Source: Propionicicella superfundia DSM 22317 (lineage in GTDB: Bacteria; Actinomycetota; Actinomycetes; Propionibacteriales; Propionibacteriaceae). Taken from it: a stretch of 64,000 nucleotides of DNA. The translations under genes and the position numbers were made by a program. The notes beneath the pieces are model-generated. The model ran no database searches, was not told where the DNA came from, and was given only the letters and a program-made list of their open reading frames with translations. The stretch covers positions 923,671 to 987,670 of the forward strand of contig NZ_KE384020.1 in assembly GCF_000423465.1 (NCBI RefSeq), read 5' to 3'. Shown piece by piece: positions 34,094 to 44,608 of this stretch (position 1 is its first letter; every line of letters starts with the position of its first letter).

Positions 34094-36856
34094 TCAGCTA
34101 TCGCCGCCCACCGCGCCGCTGTGGCCCGCCGTCACATCGTGGATGCGGTACAGCTCGGCCGCCCGTGCCGGGTAGCTCGGATCGAGCTGGCCCTGCTTCA
34201 CGAGCATCTGCAGCGTCCGCACGGCGATCGACGGCCCGTCGATATGCAGGTAGCGCCGGGCAGCGGCCCGGGTGTCGGAGAAGCCGAACCCGTCGGCACC
34301 CAACGACGCGAAATCGCCCGGCACCCACTGCGCGATCTGGTCCTGGACCTGCCGCATGTAGTCGGACACCGCGACGACCGGCCCCGGTCGTCCCTGCAAC
34401 TGCTGCGTGACCCAGGGGACGCGAACGGGCTCGTCGGGACGCAGGAACTCCTGCTCGTCGCAAGCCAGCCCGTCACGCCGCAACTCGGTCCACGACGTCA
34501 CGCTCCAGACGTCCGCAACCACCCCGAAGTCCTTCTTGAGCAGTTCCTGCGCCTCCAGCGCCCACGGCACACCCACGCCGGACGCGAGGAGCTGCGCCCG
34601 GCGAGCATCCGGTCCGACGCCGTCGAAGCTGCCCTCCCGCAGCAGGTACATGCCCTTCAGGATCCCGTCGGCGTCGACGCCCTCGGGCTCGGCGGGCTGC
34701 ACCATAGGCTCGTTGTACACCGTCAGGTAGTAGATGACGTTCTCGGGATTCTCCCCGTACATCCGCTCCAGGCCCGCCTTCATGATGTGGGCGATCTCGT
34801 ACGCGTAGGCCGGGTCGTAGGTCACGACCGAGGGGTTCGTGGACGCCAGCAGCGGGCTGTGGCCGTCCATGTGCTGCGTGCCCTCCCCGGTCAGGGTCGT
34901 CCGGCCGGCGGTCGCGCCGATGAGGAACCCGCGCGCGAGCTGGTCGGCCGCTGCCCACAGGGCATCGCCTGTCCGCTGGAAACCGAACATGGAGTAGAAG
35001 ACGTAGATCGGGATCATCGGGACGCCGTGCGTCGCGTACGAGGTGCCGACGGCAGTGAAGGACGCCACCGACCCGGCCTCGTTGATGCCGAGGTGGAGAA
35101 TCTGCCCCTGCCGCGACTCGCGGTACGCCAGCATCAGCTCGTGGTCCACCGGCGTGTAGTTCTGACCGTGCGGCGAATAGATCCGGATGGTCGGGAAGAA
35201 CGAGTCCATGCCGAAGGTCCGGGCCTCGTCGGGGATGATCGGAACGACGTGCGGCGCGAACTCCTTGTCGCGCAGCAGATCCTTCAGGAGCCGCACCCAG
35301 GCCATGGTCGTCGCCACCGCCTGCGAGCCCGTCCCCTTCTTCAGCGCGCCGTACGCGTCGGCGTCGGGCAGCTTGACCGGAGCGTAGGTGGAGCGGCGCT
35401 CGGGCACGAAGCCGCCGAGCCTGCGCCGCCGGTCGAGAACGTACTGGATCCGCTCGTCGCCCGTGCCCGGGTTGAGGTACGGCGGCAGGTACGGGTTCTC
35501 CTCCAGCTCCGCGTCGCTGACGGGGACGTCGAGCCGGTCGCGGAACTGCTTGAGGTCGTCCAGCGCGAGCTTCTTCATCTGGTGCGTCGCGTTGCGGCCG
35601 GCGAAGTGCTGCCCGAGGAAGTAGCCCTTGATGGTGTGCGCGAGGACGACGGTCGGCGCACCGGAGAACTCGGTCGCCGCCTGGTACGCCGCGTACACCT
35701 TCTTGAAGTCGTGCCCGCCCCGGGTGAGCTTCCAGATCTGGTCGTCGCTCCAGTCGGCGACCATCTTCGCGGTACGCGGGTCTCGGCCGAAGAAGTGATC
35801 CCGGACGAACTGCCCGTCGTTGGCCTTGAAGGTCTGGTAGTCGCCGTCCGGCGTCGAGTTCATCAGGTTGACGAGGGCGCCGTCCTTGTCGGCGGCGAGC
35901 AGCGGATCCCAGCCATGGCCCCACACGACCTTGATGACGTTCCAGCCGGCGCCCCGGAAGAAGCTCTCCAGTTCCTGCATGATCTTCCCGTTGCCGCGCA
36001 CGGGGCCGTCGAGCCGTTGCAGGTTGCAGTTCACGACGAAGGTCAGATTGTCGAGTTCCTCGTAGGCCGCCAGTTGCAGCGCCCCCCGCGACTCGACCTC
36101 GTCCATCTCGCCGTCGCCGAGGAACGCCCACACACGCTGCTCGGAGGTGTCCTTGATGCCGCGGTTGTGCAGGTACTTGTTGAACTGCGCCTGGTAGATG
36201 GCGTTGATCGGGCCGAGGCCCATCGACACCGTCGGGAACTCCCAGAACCCCGGCATCTGGTGCGGGTGCGGGTACGACGGGAGAGCACGGACCCGGCCGT
36301 CCACGATGTGGGAGTGCTCCTGCCGGAAGCCGTCGAGGTCGGCCTCCTCCAGTCGTCCCTCCAGGAACGCCCGGGCGTACATGCCCGGGGACGCGTGCCC
36401 CTGGAAGAAGACCTGGTCACCGCCGCCGGGGTGGTCCTTGCCACGGAAGAAGTGGTTGAAGCCGACCTCGTACAGCGTGGCCGACGACGCGTAGGTCGAG
36501 ATGTGCCCGCCGACGCCGACGCCGGGACGCTGTGCGCGATGCACCATGACCGCCGCGTTCCACCGCACGAGGCGGCGGAACTTGCGCTCGAGGTCGACGT
36601 CGCCCGGGTACCAGGGCTCCTGCTCGGGCGGGATCGTGTTGACGTGGTCGGTGGCGGTCAGCGACGGCAGGCCCAGGTGACGCTCCCGGGCCCGTTCCAG
36701 GAGCTTGAGCATGACGTACCTGGCACGGTTGCGTCCCGCGCCGTCGATCATCCCGTCGAGCGACTCCAGCCATTCGTCGGTTTCGACGGCATCGATGTCG
36801 GGCAGGTTCGTGGGCAGTCCGTTCAGGATGGGTCCTGTCACGTCTCGAGCGGCCAC
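34094..36856 (-). CDS. aceE: Pyruvate dehydrogenase E1 component (homodimeric type)
   Basis: Protein of 920 residues from GTG 36854-36856, preceded by AAAGGA; longer in-frame extensions are not family-like. It converts pyruvate with thiamine diphosphate and passes the acetyl group to lipoyl-E2. The ThDP-binding motif starts [16 protein letters not shown] and ends [11 protein letters not shown]. Other family segments are [20 protein letters not shown] and [20 protein letters not shown]. In Corynebacterium AceE works in a supercomplex with OdhA. Here it stands upstream of DUF3052 and next to a set of carboxylate transport and sensing genes that probably handle its substrate. Confidence 0.97.
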   Translation of the reverse strand: MAARDVTGPILNGLPTNLPDIDAVETDEWLESLDGMIDGAGRNRARYVMLKLLERARERHLGLPSLTATDHVNTIPPEQEPWYPGDVDLERKFRRLVRWNAAVMVHRAQRPGVGVGGHISTYASSATLYEVGFNHFFRGKDHPGGGDQVFFQGHASPGMYARAFLEGRLEEADLDGFRQEHSHIVDGRVRALPSYPHPHQMPGFWEFPTVSMGLGPINAIYQAQFNKYLHNRGIKDTSEQRVWAFLGDGEMDEVESRGALQLAAYEELDNLTFVVNCNLQRLDGPVRGNGKIMQELESFFRGAGWNVIKVVWGHGWDPLLAADKDGALVNLMNSTPDGDYQTFKANDGQFVRDHFFGRDPRTAKMVADWSDDQIWKLTRGGHDFKKVYAAYQAATEFSGAPTVVLAHTIKGYFLGQHFAGRNATHQMKKLALDDLKQFRDRLDVPVSDAELEENPYLPPYLNPGTGDERIQYVLDRRRRLGGFVPERRSTYAPVKLPDADAYGALKKGTGSQAVATTMAWVRLLKDLLRDKEFAPHVVPIIPDEARTFGMDSFFPTIRIYSPHGQNYTPVDHELMLAYRESRQGQILHLGINEAGSVASFTAVGTSYATHGVPMIPIYVFYSMFGFQRTGDALWAAADQLARGFLIGATAGRTTLTGEGTQHMDGHSPLLASTNPSVVTYDPAYAYEIAHIMKAGLERMYGENPENVIYYLTVYNEPMVQPAEPEGVDADGILKGMYLLREGSFDGVGPDARRAQLLASGVGVPWALEAQELLKKDFGVVADVWSVTSWTELRRDGLACDEQEFLRPDEPVRVPWVTQQLQGRPGPVVAVSDYMRQVQDQIAQWVPGDFASLGADGFGFSDTRAAARRYLHIDGPSIAVRTLQMLVKQGQLDPSYPARAAELYRIHDVTAGHSGAVGGDS

Positions 36857-37073
36857 TCGCGGTCCTTTCCATTCCGGGGACGGGCCTTCGTGGAGCCCGT
36901 CAGCCGCCAACGGTGCGGCTCTCCTCATCTTCCCCCAATTCCCCGAGATATCCCACTTGGGAGTCCACCAACTGCTAGGGCAGGTGACCGCGGTACCTGC
37001 GGGATTCGGACGCATCGAGGGGGCCGGCGGCGGTCCTCTGTTTCGCCCTCCGGGAGGACGGCGGAACGGGTCG

Positions 37074-38581
37074 TCACTCCCGGCGGGAGACCCGCCGGCT
37101 CGTCCCGGCACTCGTGGTCCCGCCTCGTGCCTCGGGGACGTGGAGTCGGGTCAGGTAGCGGTCCGCCCGGGGCGGCACACGTCTGCCGTCCGCCAGCGAC
37201 GCCGCGACGGTGACGACGACCGCAAGGGGAACCGTCCCGGCTGCGGGCTGCGCCATGAACCGGGCGAGGACCTCGTCGGCGGTCAGGTGCAGGAAGTCGG
37301 CGACGAACGCCCCGCCGCAGGAGATTCCGCCGACGACCATGCCCGCGATCGCGCCCCGCGCCGTCAGCCGGCGCCACCACACCGCCAGCACAAGAACCGG
37401 AGACATGCTGGACGCGGCGAAGACGAACACCAGACCCACCGCACCCGCCAGGCTCTGCCGACTGGTCGCAAGCGTGACCGCCAGAGGGATCGCGGCACTG
37501 ATCAGAGCCGCCACACGGAACGCACGCACCCCTCCGCCGAGCAGGTCCTGGCTGATCACACCGGCCAGCGAGACCACGAGCCCCGACGAGGTCGCCAGGA
37601 AGGCCGCGAAGGCACCCGCCACGATCAGCGCGGTGAGCCCGTCGCCGACGGGGCCGGGGAGCAGCCGCGAGGGCAGTACCAGGGCGACGGTGTCGGCGAC
37701 CCCGGGATCCGCCAGGTCGGGGGCGGTCGCCCGGGCGATCAGCCCCATCGTGCTGGACGTCATGTAGAAGATGCCGATCAGCACGATCACCAGCCCGGTC
37801 GTACGCCGCGCGGCGACCCCGTCGGGGTTGGTGTAGAACCGCACCAGCACGTGCGGCAGCCCCATGGTGCCCATGACCAGGCCGAGCATCAAGGACGCGG
37901 CGTCGTAGGGATGCTGGCCGGCCGGCCCCTGCCCGACAGGAAAGGTGATCTCCGTCTCGAACTCCGGCGGCGCCCCGGCCAGCCAGAACAGCATCACCGC
38001 GACCGGAACCATCAGCGCGGTCAGCTTCAGCCAGTAGTGGAAGGCCTGGACGTAGGTGATGGCCCGCATGCCGCCGGCGGCCACGACACCACCGACGACC
38101 ACGGCGACCAGCACCGAACCGATCCAGCCCGGCAGGCCCGCCACCACCCCGATGGCCAGCGCCGCGCCGTGCAGTTGCGGCACGATGTACAGCCACCCGA
38201 TGATCACCACCATGACGCTGGTGACGCGGCGGGCGGCCGGCGACGCCAACCGGGCCTCCACGAAGTCGGGGATCGTGTAGGCGCCGCTGCGACGCAACGG
38301 CGCGGCCACGAAGAGCAGCAGCAGCAGGTAGCCGCGGTGTAGCCGATCGGGAACCAGAACGCGTACGTGCCTGACAGCAGCACCAGCCCCGAAAGTCCGA
38401 GGAAGGTGCCCACCGACAGGTACTCGCCGCTGATCGCCGAGGCGTTCCACCAGGGCCGTACCCTCCGTGACGCCACGAAGAAGTCGCTGGTGGTGCGCGA
38501 CACCCGCAGCCCGAAGAAGCCGATCAGCGCGGTGGCGACCACCACAAGCCCTATGGCCGCTACGCTCAGCGCCGGGTTCAT
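37074..38581 (-). pseudogene. sodium:solute symporter (acetate/pyruvate type), one-base frameshift
   Basis: The gene begins at ATG 38581 with MNPALSVAAIGLVVVATALI and reads as an SSS-family symporter (ASRRVRPWWNASAISGEYLS, GTYAFWFPIGYTA) up to about 38330, where the frame is lost. In the next frame the family sequence resumes exactly (GYLLLLLFVAAPLRRSGAYT, IPDFVEARLAS) and continues through about ten more TM helices to the stop at 37074. Adding one G to the run GCGG near 38328 would restore a protein of about 502 residues of the ActP/MctC type. It is therefore a recent mutation, a sequencing error, or a programmed shift. Its start overlaps the stop of a small membrane partner gene (ATGA), the usual pairing for this family. 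Confidence 0.85.
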
Positions 38582-38961
38582 TCGCGCTCCCGCAGCGACC
38601 GGTAGCGTTGCTCATTGCGCGCGGCCGCCCGGATGTACGCGAATCCGAACAGCGCGACCACCGGGTACATGCCGTAGGCCTGCAGCAGCCAGGCCCACGG
38701 CACGCCGAACAGGGACGCGGAGTGCAGGAACGGGACGGTCGCGACCAGGACGGTCAGCACGGCGATGGTCAGGCAGCAGCCGATGGCACACCCGAAGGCC
38801 AGCCGGAGCTGAGCTCTGACCAGCCCCTGCACGAACACATCCCGGGTCTCCGCGATCGACCCGCCCGGATCCTCCCTGCCGCGGGAGCCACGGGAGAAGG
38901 CTCGGGGGTGCTGCGGCTCGCGGGGGGCGGTCACCCGCACGCGCGGCGGGAGCTCGCTCAT
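38578..38961 (-). CDS. small membrane partner of the symporter (DUF485-like)
   Basis: Protein of 127 residues from ATG 38959-38961, with a hydrophilic N-terminal 55 residues and two TM helices (AIGCCLTIAVLTVLVATVPF and MYPVVALFGFAYIRAAA). The position directly before an SSS symporter with a four-base overlap matches the DUF485/DUF4212-like accessory subunits of acetate and monocarboxylate transporters. Its own start overlaps the stop of the LytTR regulator gene. Likely helps membrane insertion or activity of the symporter. Confidence 0.8.
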   Translation of the reverse strand: MSELPPRVRVTAPREPQHPRAFSRGSRGREDPGGSIAETRDVFVQGLVRAQLRLAFGCAIGCCLTIAVLTVLVATVPFLHSASLFGVPWAWLLQAYGMYPVVALFGFAYIRAAARNEQRYRSLRERE

Positions 38962-39692
38962 CGCGACGACCTGATCCGCCGTCTTTCCAGAGCCGCCCGG
39001 ACGCTGGGAACCATTCGCCGGCTGACCGGCAGATCGGCCGCGCCGACGGTCACCGTGGGGGCAGGGCCGGCAAGCCGAGCTCGGCGAACGGCTCCCAGCG
39101 CGACGAGGAAGGACCGGTGGATCCGCACGTACCCGGCTCCGTGCCACTGCTCTTCAAGCTCCGAGATGGGCATGCGCACGAGGTAGCTGGCTTCGTCGGT
39201 GTGCAGTCTCGTGTAGTCGCCCTGGGCCTGCGCGTACCGGACATCGTCGCGACGGATCATGCGGGTCGTCGCCCCCACGGTGACGGCGATGGTCGGTCCG
39301 GGCACGGGCGCCGCCGGTGCGGCCGGCGCGCCGAGCACCGCCGCCACCCGGGAGATCGCGACCTCCAGCCGCTCGGCGCGCACGGGTTTGAGCAGGTAGT
39401 CGACGGCCGCCACCTCGAACGCCTCCACGGCGCGCTCATCGTCGGCGGTCACGAAGACCAGCACCGGCCGGTGGGCGAACTGGGCGAGGGTCCGCGCCAG
39501 GTCCAGCCCGGACAACCCGAGCATGTGGATGTCCAGGAAGGCCGCGTCCACCCGCACCTGAGCCAGTCGGCGGACGGCCTCCGCGCCCGACGCAGCACGG
39601 TGGATGTCGCCGATCCGGGGGTCCCGGCGCAGCAGGAACTCCAGCTCGTCCAGGGCGGGAAGCTCATCGTCGACGACCAGGACGCTGATCAC
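38958..39692 (-). CDS. LytTR-type response regulator (BtsR/YpdB-like)
   Basis: Regulator of 244 residues. The receiver domain has Asp9-Asp10, phosphoacceptor Asp54 (AFLDIHMLGLSG), Thr in VFVTADD and Lys in LLKPVRAERL. A Pro/Ala linker leads to a LytTR DNA-binding domain with RYAQAQGDYTRLHTDEASYL and YVRIHRSFLVAL. In E. coli the related BtsSR and YpdAB pairs sense pyruvate and activate transporter genes, including a CstA homologue. Here cstA is about 1.4 kb upstream on the same strand. ATGA overlaps link it to the kinase and to the symporter partner gene. Confidence 0.93.
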   Translation of the reverse strand: MISVLVVDDELPALDELEFLLRRDPRIGDIHRAASGAEAVRRLAQVRVDAAFLDIHMLGLSGLDLARTLAQFAHRPVLVFVTADDERAVEAFEVAAVDYLLKPVRAERLEVAISRVAAVLGAPAAPAAPVPGPTIAVTVGATTRMIRRDDVRYAQAQGDYTRLHTDEASYLVRMPISELEEQWHGAGYVRIHRSFLVALGAVRRARLAGPAPTVTVGAADLPVSRRMVPSVRAALERRRIRSSR

Positions 39693-40870
39693 CCCGTCAC
39701 CGCCGGGGCGAGGTCGTGCAACGGCTGCGATTTCGGCACTCGCATCCGTACCAGGCTGCCCGCGCCGACGTTGGTCTCCACGATCAACCCGCCGTCCTGC
39801 CCGTAGACCTGCCGCAGCCGCGTGTCGACGTTCCGCAGGCCGATGTGGTCGGTGGCGCCTCGCTCGGCGAGCAGCGCCCGCAGGGCGTCCGGGTCCATGC
39901 CCACGCCGTCGTCCTCGACGGTGATCTCGGTCAGCGTGCCGAGGTCGGAGGCCGTGATGATGACCCGCCCTCGGCCGTCCTTGACCTGCAGCCCGTGCTG
40001 GATCGCGTTCTCCACGAGCGGTTGCACGCTGAGGAACGGGATGACGGTGGAGAGGACCTCAGGGGCGATCTGCAGTGATACGGACAGCCGGTCGCCGAAT
40101 CGCGCCCGCTCCAGCAGCAGGTAGGAGTGGATCGCCCGGAGCTCCTCGGCCAGAGTCGTGAAGTCTCCCTGCCGACGGAAGGAGTAGCGGGTGAAGTCGG
40201 CGAACTCCAGCACGAGCTCACGGGCCCGGGCCGGATTGGTGTTGATGAAGGAGGCGATCGCGTTCAGCGCGTTGTAGATGAAATGCGGGCTGATCTGAGC
40301 CCGCAGGGCGCGCAGTTCGGCCTCGGCGAGGGCCGCTCTGGAGGCGTCGAGCTCGCCGAGGTCGAGCTGGGAACCCACCCATTCGGCGACCTCCTCGGTG
40401 GCGCGGATCAGCGGAGGGTGCACGGTCGGTGTGAAGGCCACCAGACCGGCCGCGACCACGCCACCGACCCACACAGGCGTGCCGACGGCGTCCGGACCGC
40501 CGGGGGTGGGGTTGCGGAAGACCTGGGTCCGCCCGCTGCTCCACACCCGATCCGGCATCCGCAACTCCCGATGGAGGGCGTCGCCGTCGAACGCGACGAG
40601 CCCGTCCGGCCCGGTCAGCACCAGGGACTCGCACCCGAGCAGTCCGCGGAGCTCACGCATCGCACGCGGCACCCCCTCGGCCCCCAGGCCGCCGCGCAGA
40701 TGCTGAGCAGCCTGGGAGGCGTGGTGCAGCGTGCGGTAGGTCGCGGTCTCGACATCGGAGCCGAGGTCGCGGGTACCGCGCACGAGCCGGAAGGCCAGCA
40801 CGAACGCCAGCGCGATCGCCGCGCCGATCAACGCGCCGCCCAGACCGGCGACCAACGTTGGCTCCTGCAT
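39689..40870 (-). CDS. LytS-type sensor histidine kinase
   Basis: Kinase of 393 residues with one N-terminal TM helix (VAGLGGALIGAAIALAFVLA), a GAF-like input domain (about 60-190), the His_kinase motif ISPHFIYNALNAIASF, and an HATPase domain (VQPLVENAIQHGL, EITVEDDGVGM, HIGLRNVDTRL). It lacks the five- to seven-TM 5TM-5TMR input of E. coli BtsS, so its signal is probably intracellular. It overlaps the LytTR gene by four bases and belongs with it. The likely signal is pyruvate or a related carboxylate, judged only from its neighbours. Confidence 0.92.
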   Translation of the reverse strand: MQEPTLVAGLGGALIGAAIALAFVLAFRLVRGTRDLGSDVETATYRTLHHASQAAQHLRGGLGAEGVPRAMRELRGLLGCESLVLTGPDGLVAFDGDALHRELRMPDRVWSSGRTQVFRNPTPGGPDAVGTPVWVGGVVAAGLVAFTPTVHPPLIRATEEVAEWVGSQLDLGELDASRAALAEAELRALRAQISPHFIYNALNAIASFINTNPARARELVLEFADFTRYSFRRQGDFTTLAEELRAIHSYLLLERARFGDRLSVSLQIAPEVLSTVIPFLSVQPLVENAIQHGLQVKDGRGRVIITASDLGTLTEITVEDDGVGMDPDALRALLAERGATDHIGLRNVDTRLRQVYGQDGGLIVETNVGAGSLVRMRVPKSQPLHDLAPAVTG

Positions 40871-40916
40871 GGGCCTGAGTGTAGGAGGATGGGCGTTTCA
40901 CGCGCGACGACGGCGC

Positions 40917-41108
40917 TCAGCAACATCGGCTTCCGGGGTGGGCGTCCTGGTCGGCGTAGCGCTGACGCCAGAACTCGCGTTCGCTGACCGGAGGGGTGCC
41001 GCGATGATGGGCGTCGTGGTGAGCCAGATAAACCGCGTACGCGTCGTCTCCCATCAGTGACGTGACATACCACCGAAGCGCAGGGAAGACGCTGAGAACG
41101 GCGGCCAT
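40917..41108 (-). CDS. YbdD/YjiX-like small protein, CstA partner
   Basis: Protein of 63 residues from ATG 41106-41108, overlapping the cstA stop (ATGA). It has the family pattern WYVTSLMGDDAYAVYLAHHD, SEREFWRQRYADQD and a terminal Cys pair. YbdD-like proteins are encoded right after cstA/btsT in enterobacteria and are needed for or modulate pyruvate uptake in some of them. Confidence 0.88.
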   Translation of the reverse strand: MAAVLSVFPALRWYVTSLMGDDAYAVYLAHHDAHHRGTPPVSEREFWRQRYADQDAHPGSRCC

Positions 41109-43405
41109 CAGTGGCGAACCAGCTTCGGCAGCCTGTCGGGCGGGACGGCGGCCCACTCGGCCTGCAGTCGCCTCTCGGACGGGGTCGGGATGAACCCGGC
41201 CGGGGCAAACAACTGCGAGGGCACTGCGGGATCCTCCGAGTCGGCGCCGCCGCCGGACCGCCATGCCTTCCAGGTGACGACCACGGACGAGACGATCACG
41301 ACGATCGCCAGCGAGACGAAGATGATCGACAGCGTGCCCTGGATGAAGGTGTTGCGGACGACCGACTCCATGGCTTCGACGCTACGGGCCGTCCCGAAGC
41401 TCTCCTCTCCGCGCGCCAACGCGTCACGGAAGGCGATGTGGTTGGCCCAGTAGCCGACCGCGGGCACCGGCGAGAAGATCTTGTACAGCGACGCCAGGAT
41501 GGTCACGACGGCGGTGAAGGCCAGCGGCACCACGATGATCCACAGCCAGGTGGAGAGCCCCTTCTTGGCCACGATCGCCATGCAGACCGCCAACGCGATG
41601 GCGGCGAGCAACTGGTTCGCGATGCCGAACAGCGGGAACAGCACGTTGATCCCGCCCAGCGGATCGGTCACGCCCATCAACAGGATCAGGCCCCAGCCGG
41701 CCACCATCACCGCAGTGGCGATCCAGGCACCGGGTCGCCAGCTCTGATCCTTGAACTTCGGCCAGAAGTTGCCGACCGAGTCCTGCAACATGAAGCGGGC
41801 GACCCGGGTGCCGGCGTCGACGGCGGTGAGGATGAACAGTGCCTCGAACATGATGGCGAAGTGATACCAGAAGCTCATCATCTCGGTGCCGCCGACGAGC
41901 TGCTGCATGATGTGCGCCAGGCCGACGGCCAGGGTGGGGGCACCGCCGGTACGGGACACGATGCTCGGCTCTCCCACCAGACGGGCGGTCTCGGTCAGCA
42001 TCTCCGGGGTCAGGTTCACGCCGGCGAGGCCGAGGGAGTTGACGAAGGAGACCGCTCCCTCCACGGTGCCCAGGGTTGCGGCCGCGGACGAGTTCATCGC
42101 GAAGTAGATGCCGCGGTCGATGGAGATCGCGGCGACGAGAGCCATGATCGCCACGAACGACTCCATCAGCATCCCGCCATATCCGATCAGGCGGGTCTGG
42201 CGTTCCTTCTCCACCAGCTTCGGCGTGGTGCCGGATGCGATCAGCGCGTGGAACCCCGACAATGCGCCGCAGGCGATCGTCACGAACAGGAACGGGAACA
42301 ACGGTCCGGAGAACACCGGTCCGGTCTGGCCCCCGGCGAACTCGCTGAACGCCGGCACCGAGATCTCAGGACGAACCAGGACGATCGCACCGGCCAGCAT
42401 GACGATGACGCCGATCTTCATGAAGGTCGACAGGTAGTCGCGGGGGGCGAGCAGCAGCCACACCGGTAGGACGGCCGCGATGAAGCCGTAGACGATGACG
42501 CCCCAGGCGAGGGTGGTGCGATCGAGGCTGAAGATCTCCGCTCCCCAGGGAGTCCCTGCCACCCAGCCCCCGGCGACAATGGCGAACAGCAGAAGGCCGA
42601 AGCCGATGATGGAGATCTCGGTGATCCTGCCGGGACGCAGGTAGCGCAGGTACACACCCATGAAGATCGCGATCGGGATGGTCATCGACACACTGAACAC
42701 GCCCCACGGGCTCTCGCCGAGAGCGTTGACGACGACCAGGGCCAGGATGGCGACGATGATCAGCATGATGAGCAGAGCCGCGATGATCGCGGCGGTGCCG
42801 CCGATCCGCCCGAGTTCGTCGCGGGCCATCTGGCCGATGGACCGACCGCCCCGGCGCATCGAGAAGAACAGCACCAGGTAGTCCTGGACGGCCCCGGCGA
42901 GCACGACGCCGACAATGATCCAGATCGTGCCCGGCAGATATCCCATCTGGGCGGCCAGGATGGGGCCCACCAGCGGCCCGGCGCCGGCGATGGCGGCGAA
43001 GTGGTGTCCGTAGAGAACGCGGCGATCGGTGGGGACGTAGTCCTTGCCGTCGGCCCGGTACTCGGCGGGGGTGGCGCGGCTGTCATCCGGCCTGGTGAGC
43101 TTGTTCTCGATCAGCCGGGAGTAGAAGCGGTGCCCGATGAGGTACGTGCACACGGCGGCGAAGACGAACCAGATCGCGTTCACGGTCTCGCCGCGGACGA
43201 TCGCGACCATGACCCAGGCCACCCCGCCGAGCAGCGCGACACCCGCCCAGAGAGCGATCTTCGCCGGGGTCCAGCGGCGTTCGGCCCGCTCGTCGGCCGC
43301 TGAGATCGCCGTTGGCGGAAGGACGGCGGCGCCGGGAGACGGTGGTGATGCGGTCGAGGAGGAAGCGCCTGCTTCCTTCTTTCGATCGGGACTCGAGAGG
43401 GACAT
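41108..43405 (-). CDS. cstA: CstA-family pyruvate/peptide transporter
   Basis: Membrane protein of 765 residues with about 16-18 TM helices and CstA hallmarks: YGHHFAAIAGAGPLVGPILAA, GAVQDYLVLFFSMRRGGRSI and TIACGALSGFHALIASGTTP, plus FEALFILTAVDAGTRVARFM in the second half. E. coli CstA and BtsT import pyruvate. The hydrophilic N-terminus of about 55 residues (Ser/Pro/Ala-rich) is longer than in E. coli. It is followed by a YbdD-like gene, and a LytS/LytTR pair lies next, the arrangement expected for pyruvate-responsive control. Confidence 0.94.
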   Translation of the reverse strand: MSLSSPDRKKEAGASSSTASPPSPGAAVLPPTAISAADERAERRWTPAKIALWAGVALLGGVAWVMVAIVRGETVNAIWFVFAAVCTYLIGHRFYSRLIENKLTRPDDSRATPAEYRADGKDYVPTDRRVLYGHHFAAIAGAGPLVGPILAAQMGYLPGTIWIIVGVVLAGAVQDYLVLFFSMRRGGRSIGQMARDELGRIGGTAAIIAALLIMLIIVAILALVVVNALGESPWGVFSVSMTIPIAIFMGVYLRYLRPGRITEISIIGFGLLLFAIVAGGWVAGTPWGAEIFSLDRTTLAWGVIVYGFIAAVLPVWLLLAPRDYLSTFMKIGVIVMLAGAIVLVRPEISVPAFSEFAGGQTGPVFSGPLFPFLFVTIACGALSGFHALIASGTTPKLVEKERQTRLIGYGGMLMESFVAIMALVAAISIDRGIYFAMNSSAAATLGTVEGAVSFVNSLGLAGVNLTPEMLTETARLVGEPSIVSRTGGAPTLAVGLAHIMQQLVGGTEMMSFWYHFAIMFEALFILTAVDAGTRVARFMLQDSVGNFWPKFKDQSWRPGAWIATAVMVAGWGLILLMGVTDPLGGINVLFPLFGIANQLLAAIALAVCMAIVAKKGLSTWLWIIVVPLAFTAVVTILASLYKIFSPVPAVGYWANHIAFRDALARGEESFGTARSVEAMESVVRNTFIQGTLSIIFVSLAIVVIVSSVVVTWKAWRSGGGADSEDPAVPSQLFAPAGFIPTPSERRLQAEWAAVPPDRLPKLVRH

Positions 43406-43573
43406 CGTTGGCTCCTACGGGGTCTCTTGATGGATGCGCAGGAGAGTAGGTGGCGCAGCGACCGTCCCGAGAGGGCAGATGACGAACGCGCCCGACTACG
43501 CGACGAACGGCATGTCCGACACGACGAACGGCGGTCCCGGGCGGGGAACGCCGGCACTCGGGCGGCGGCGAGG

Positions 43574-44608
43574 CTACCCGCGTGTCGCGGACGCCGTCCA
43601 GTCGAGGAGCCGCTCCACCGGCCAGGTGTCGACGATCCGGTCGGCGTCGATGCCATGCCGCTCCGCGCGGTCGCAGCCGTACCAGCCGAACTCCAGTTGG
43701 CCGGGGGCGTGGGCGTCGGTGTCGATCGAGAACAGGCATCCCATCTCGGCGGCCAGCGACAGCAGGCGGTTCGGCGGGTCGCAGCGTTCGGGGCGGCTGT
43801 TGATCTCCACCGCCACGGAGAACTGGGCGCACGCCGCGAACACGACCTCCGCGTCGAAGACCGACTCGCCGCGGACGCCGCGCTCGCCCCCGAGGAGCCT
43901 CCCCGTGCAGTGCCCGAGGACGTTCGTGCGCGGGTGCGCGATCGCCGCCACCATGCGGTGCGTCATGGACTCGCGGTCCATCTGCAGTCCGGAGTGCACG
44001 CTCGCGACGACGACGTCGAGCCCCGCGAGCAGCTCGGGCGCCTGGTCGAGGGAGCCATCGGCCAGGATGTCCACCTCGATCCCTCGCAGGACGCGGAACC
44101 CGCCGAGGGCCTCATTGAGATCGGCGATGGCATCCCACTGCTCGCGCAGCCTGTCGGCGCTCAGCCCGCGGGCGATCCGCAACCGCGGCGAGTGGTCTGT
44201 GATCGCGATGTACTCCCGGCCGAGCTGCTGCTCGGCGACCGCCATCTCATCGAGATCCGCGCCGCCGTCGGACCACAGGGTGTGAACGTGCAGGTCACCG
44301 CGCAGCGCGTCCCACAGCAGGTGCCCGCCCGTCGTCAGCGGCGCCTTCTCGGAACGCAGCCTCGCCAGCGTGTCGGGGATCCGTCCGGCCAGCGCCTGCC
44401 GCACGACCGCCGCCGTCTTCGGGCCGAGCCCCGGCACCGACGTCCAGTCGCCGACCGTCTCGTGTGCGGCGCGGTCACGCGCGGAGAGACCCGCCACGAC
44501 CGCGGCCGCCCGGCGGTACGCCTTGACCCGGTGCGTATCGGCCCGGGCGCGATCCATGAGATAGGCGATCTCCCGCAGGGCCGCGACAGGGTCTGTGAAC
44601 TCGCTCAC
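43574..44608 (-). CDS. PHP-domain protein, PolX-like (HhH plus phosphoesterase)
   Basis: Protein of 344 residues from GTG 44606-44608. The N-terminus matches the DNA polymerase beta-like 8-kDa region (AALREIAYLMDRARADTHRV), followed by a helix-hairpin-helix (VPGLGPKTAAVVRQAL) and a PHP domain with metal motifs DLHVHTLWSDGG, ITDHSPRL, EVDILADGS, VVASVHSG and DTDAHAPGQL. The polymerase palm domain of full-length PolX (about 570 residues) is missing, so it is probably a stand-alone 3'-5' exonuclease or phosphoesterase. In-frame upstream extension to 44755 lacks family features. Confidence 0.87.
   Translation of the reverse strand: MSEFTDPVAALREIAYLMDRARADTHRVKAYRRAAAVVAGLSARDRAAHETVGDWTSVPGLGPKTAAVVRQALAGRIPDTLARLRSEKAPLTTGGHLLWDALRGDLHVHTLWSDGGADLDEMAVAEQQLGREYIAITDHSPRLRIARGLSADRLREQWDAIADLNEALGGFRVLRGIEVDILADGSLDQAPELLAGLDVVVASVHSGLQMDRESMTHRMVAAIAHPRTNVLGHCTGRLLGGERGVRGESVFDAEVVFAACAQFSVAVEINSRPERCDPPNRLLSLAAEMGCLFSIDTDAHAPGQLEFGWYGCDRAERHGIDADRIVDTWPVERLLDWTASATRG

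Noticed and set aside
33917-37213. A 1098-residue plus-strand frame opposite aceE.
   Set aside because: It is the antisense shadow of aceE in GC-rich DNA, with no family features and implausible composition.
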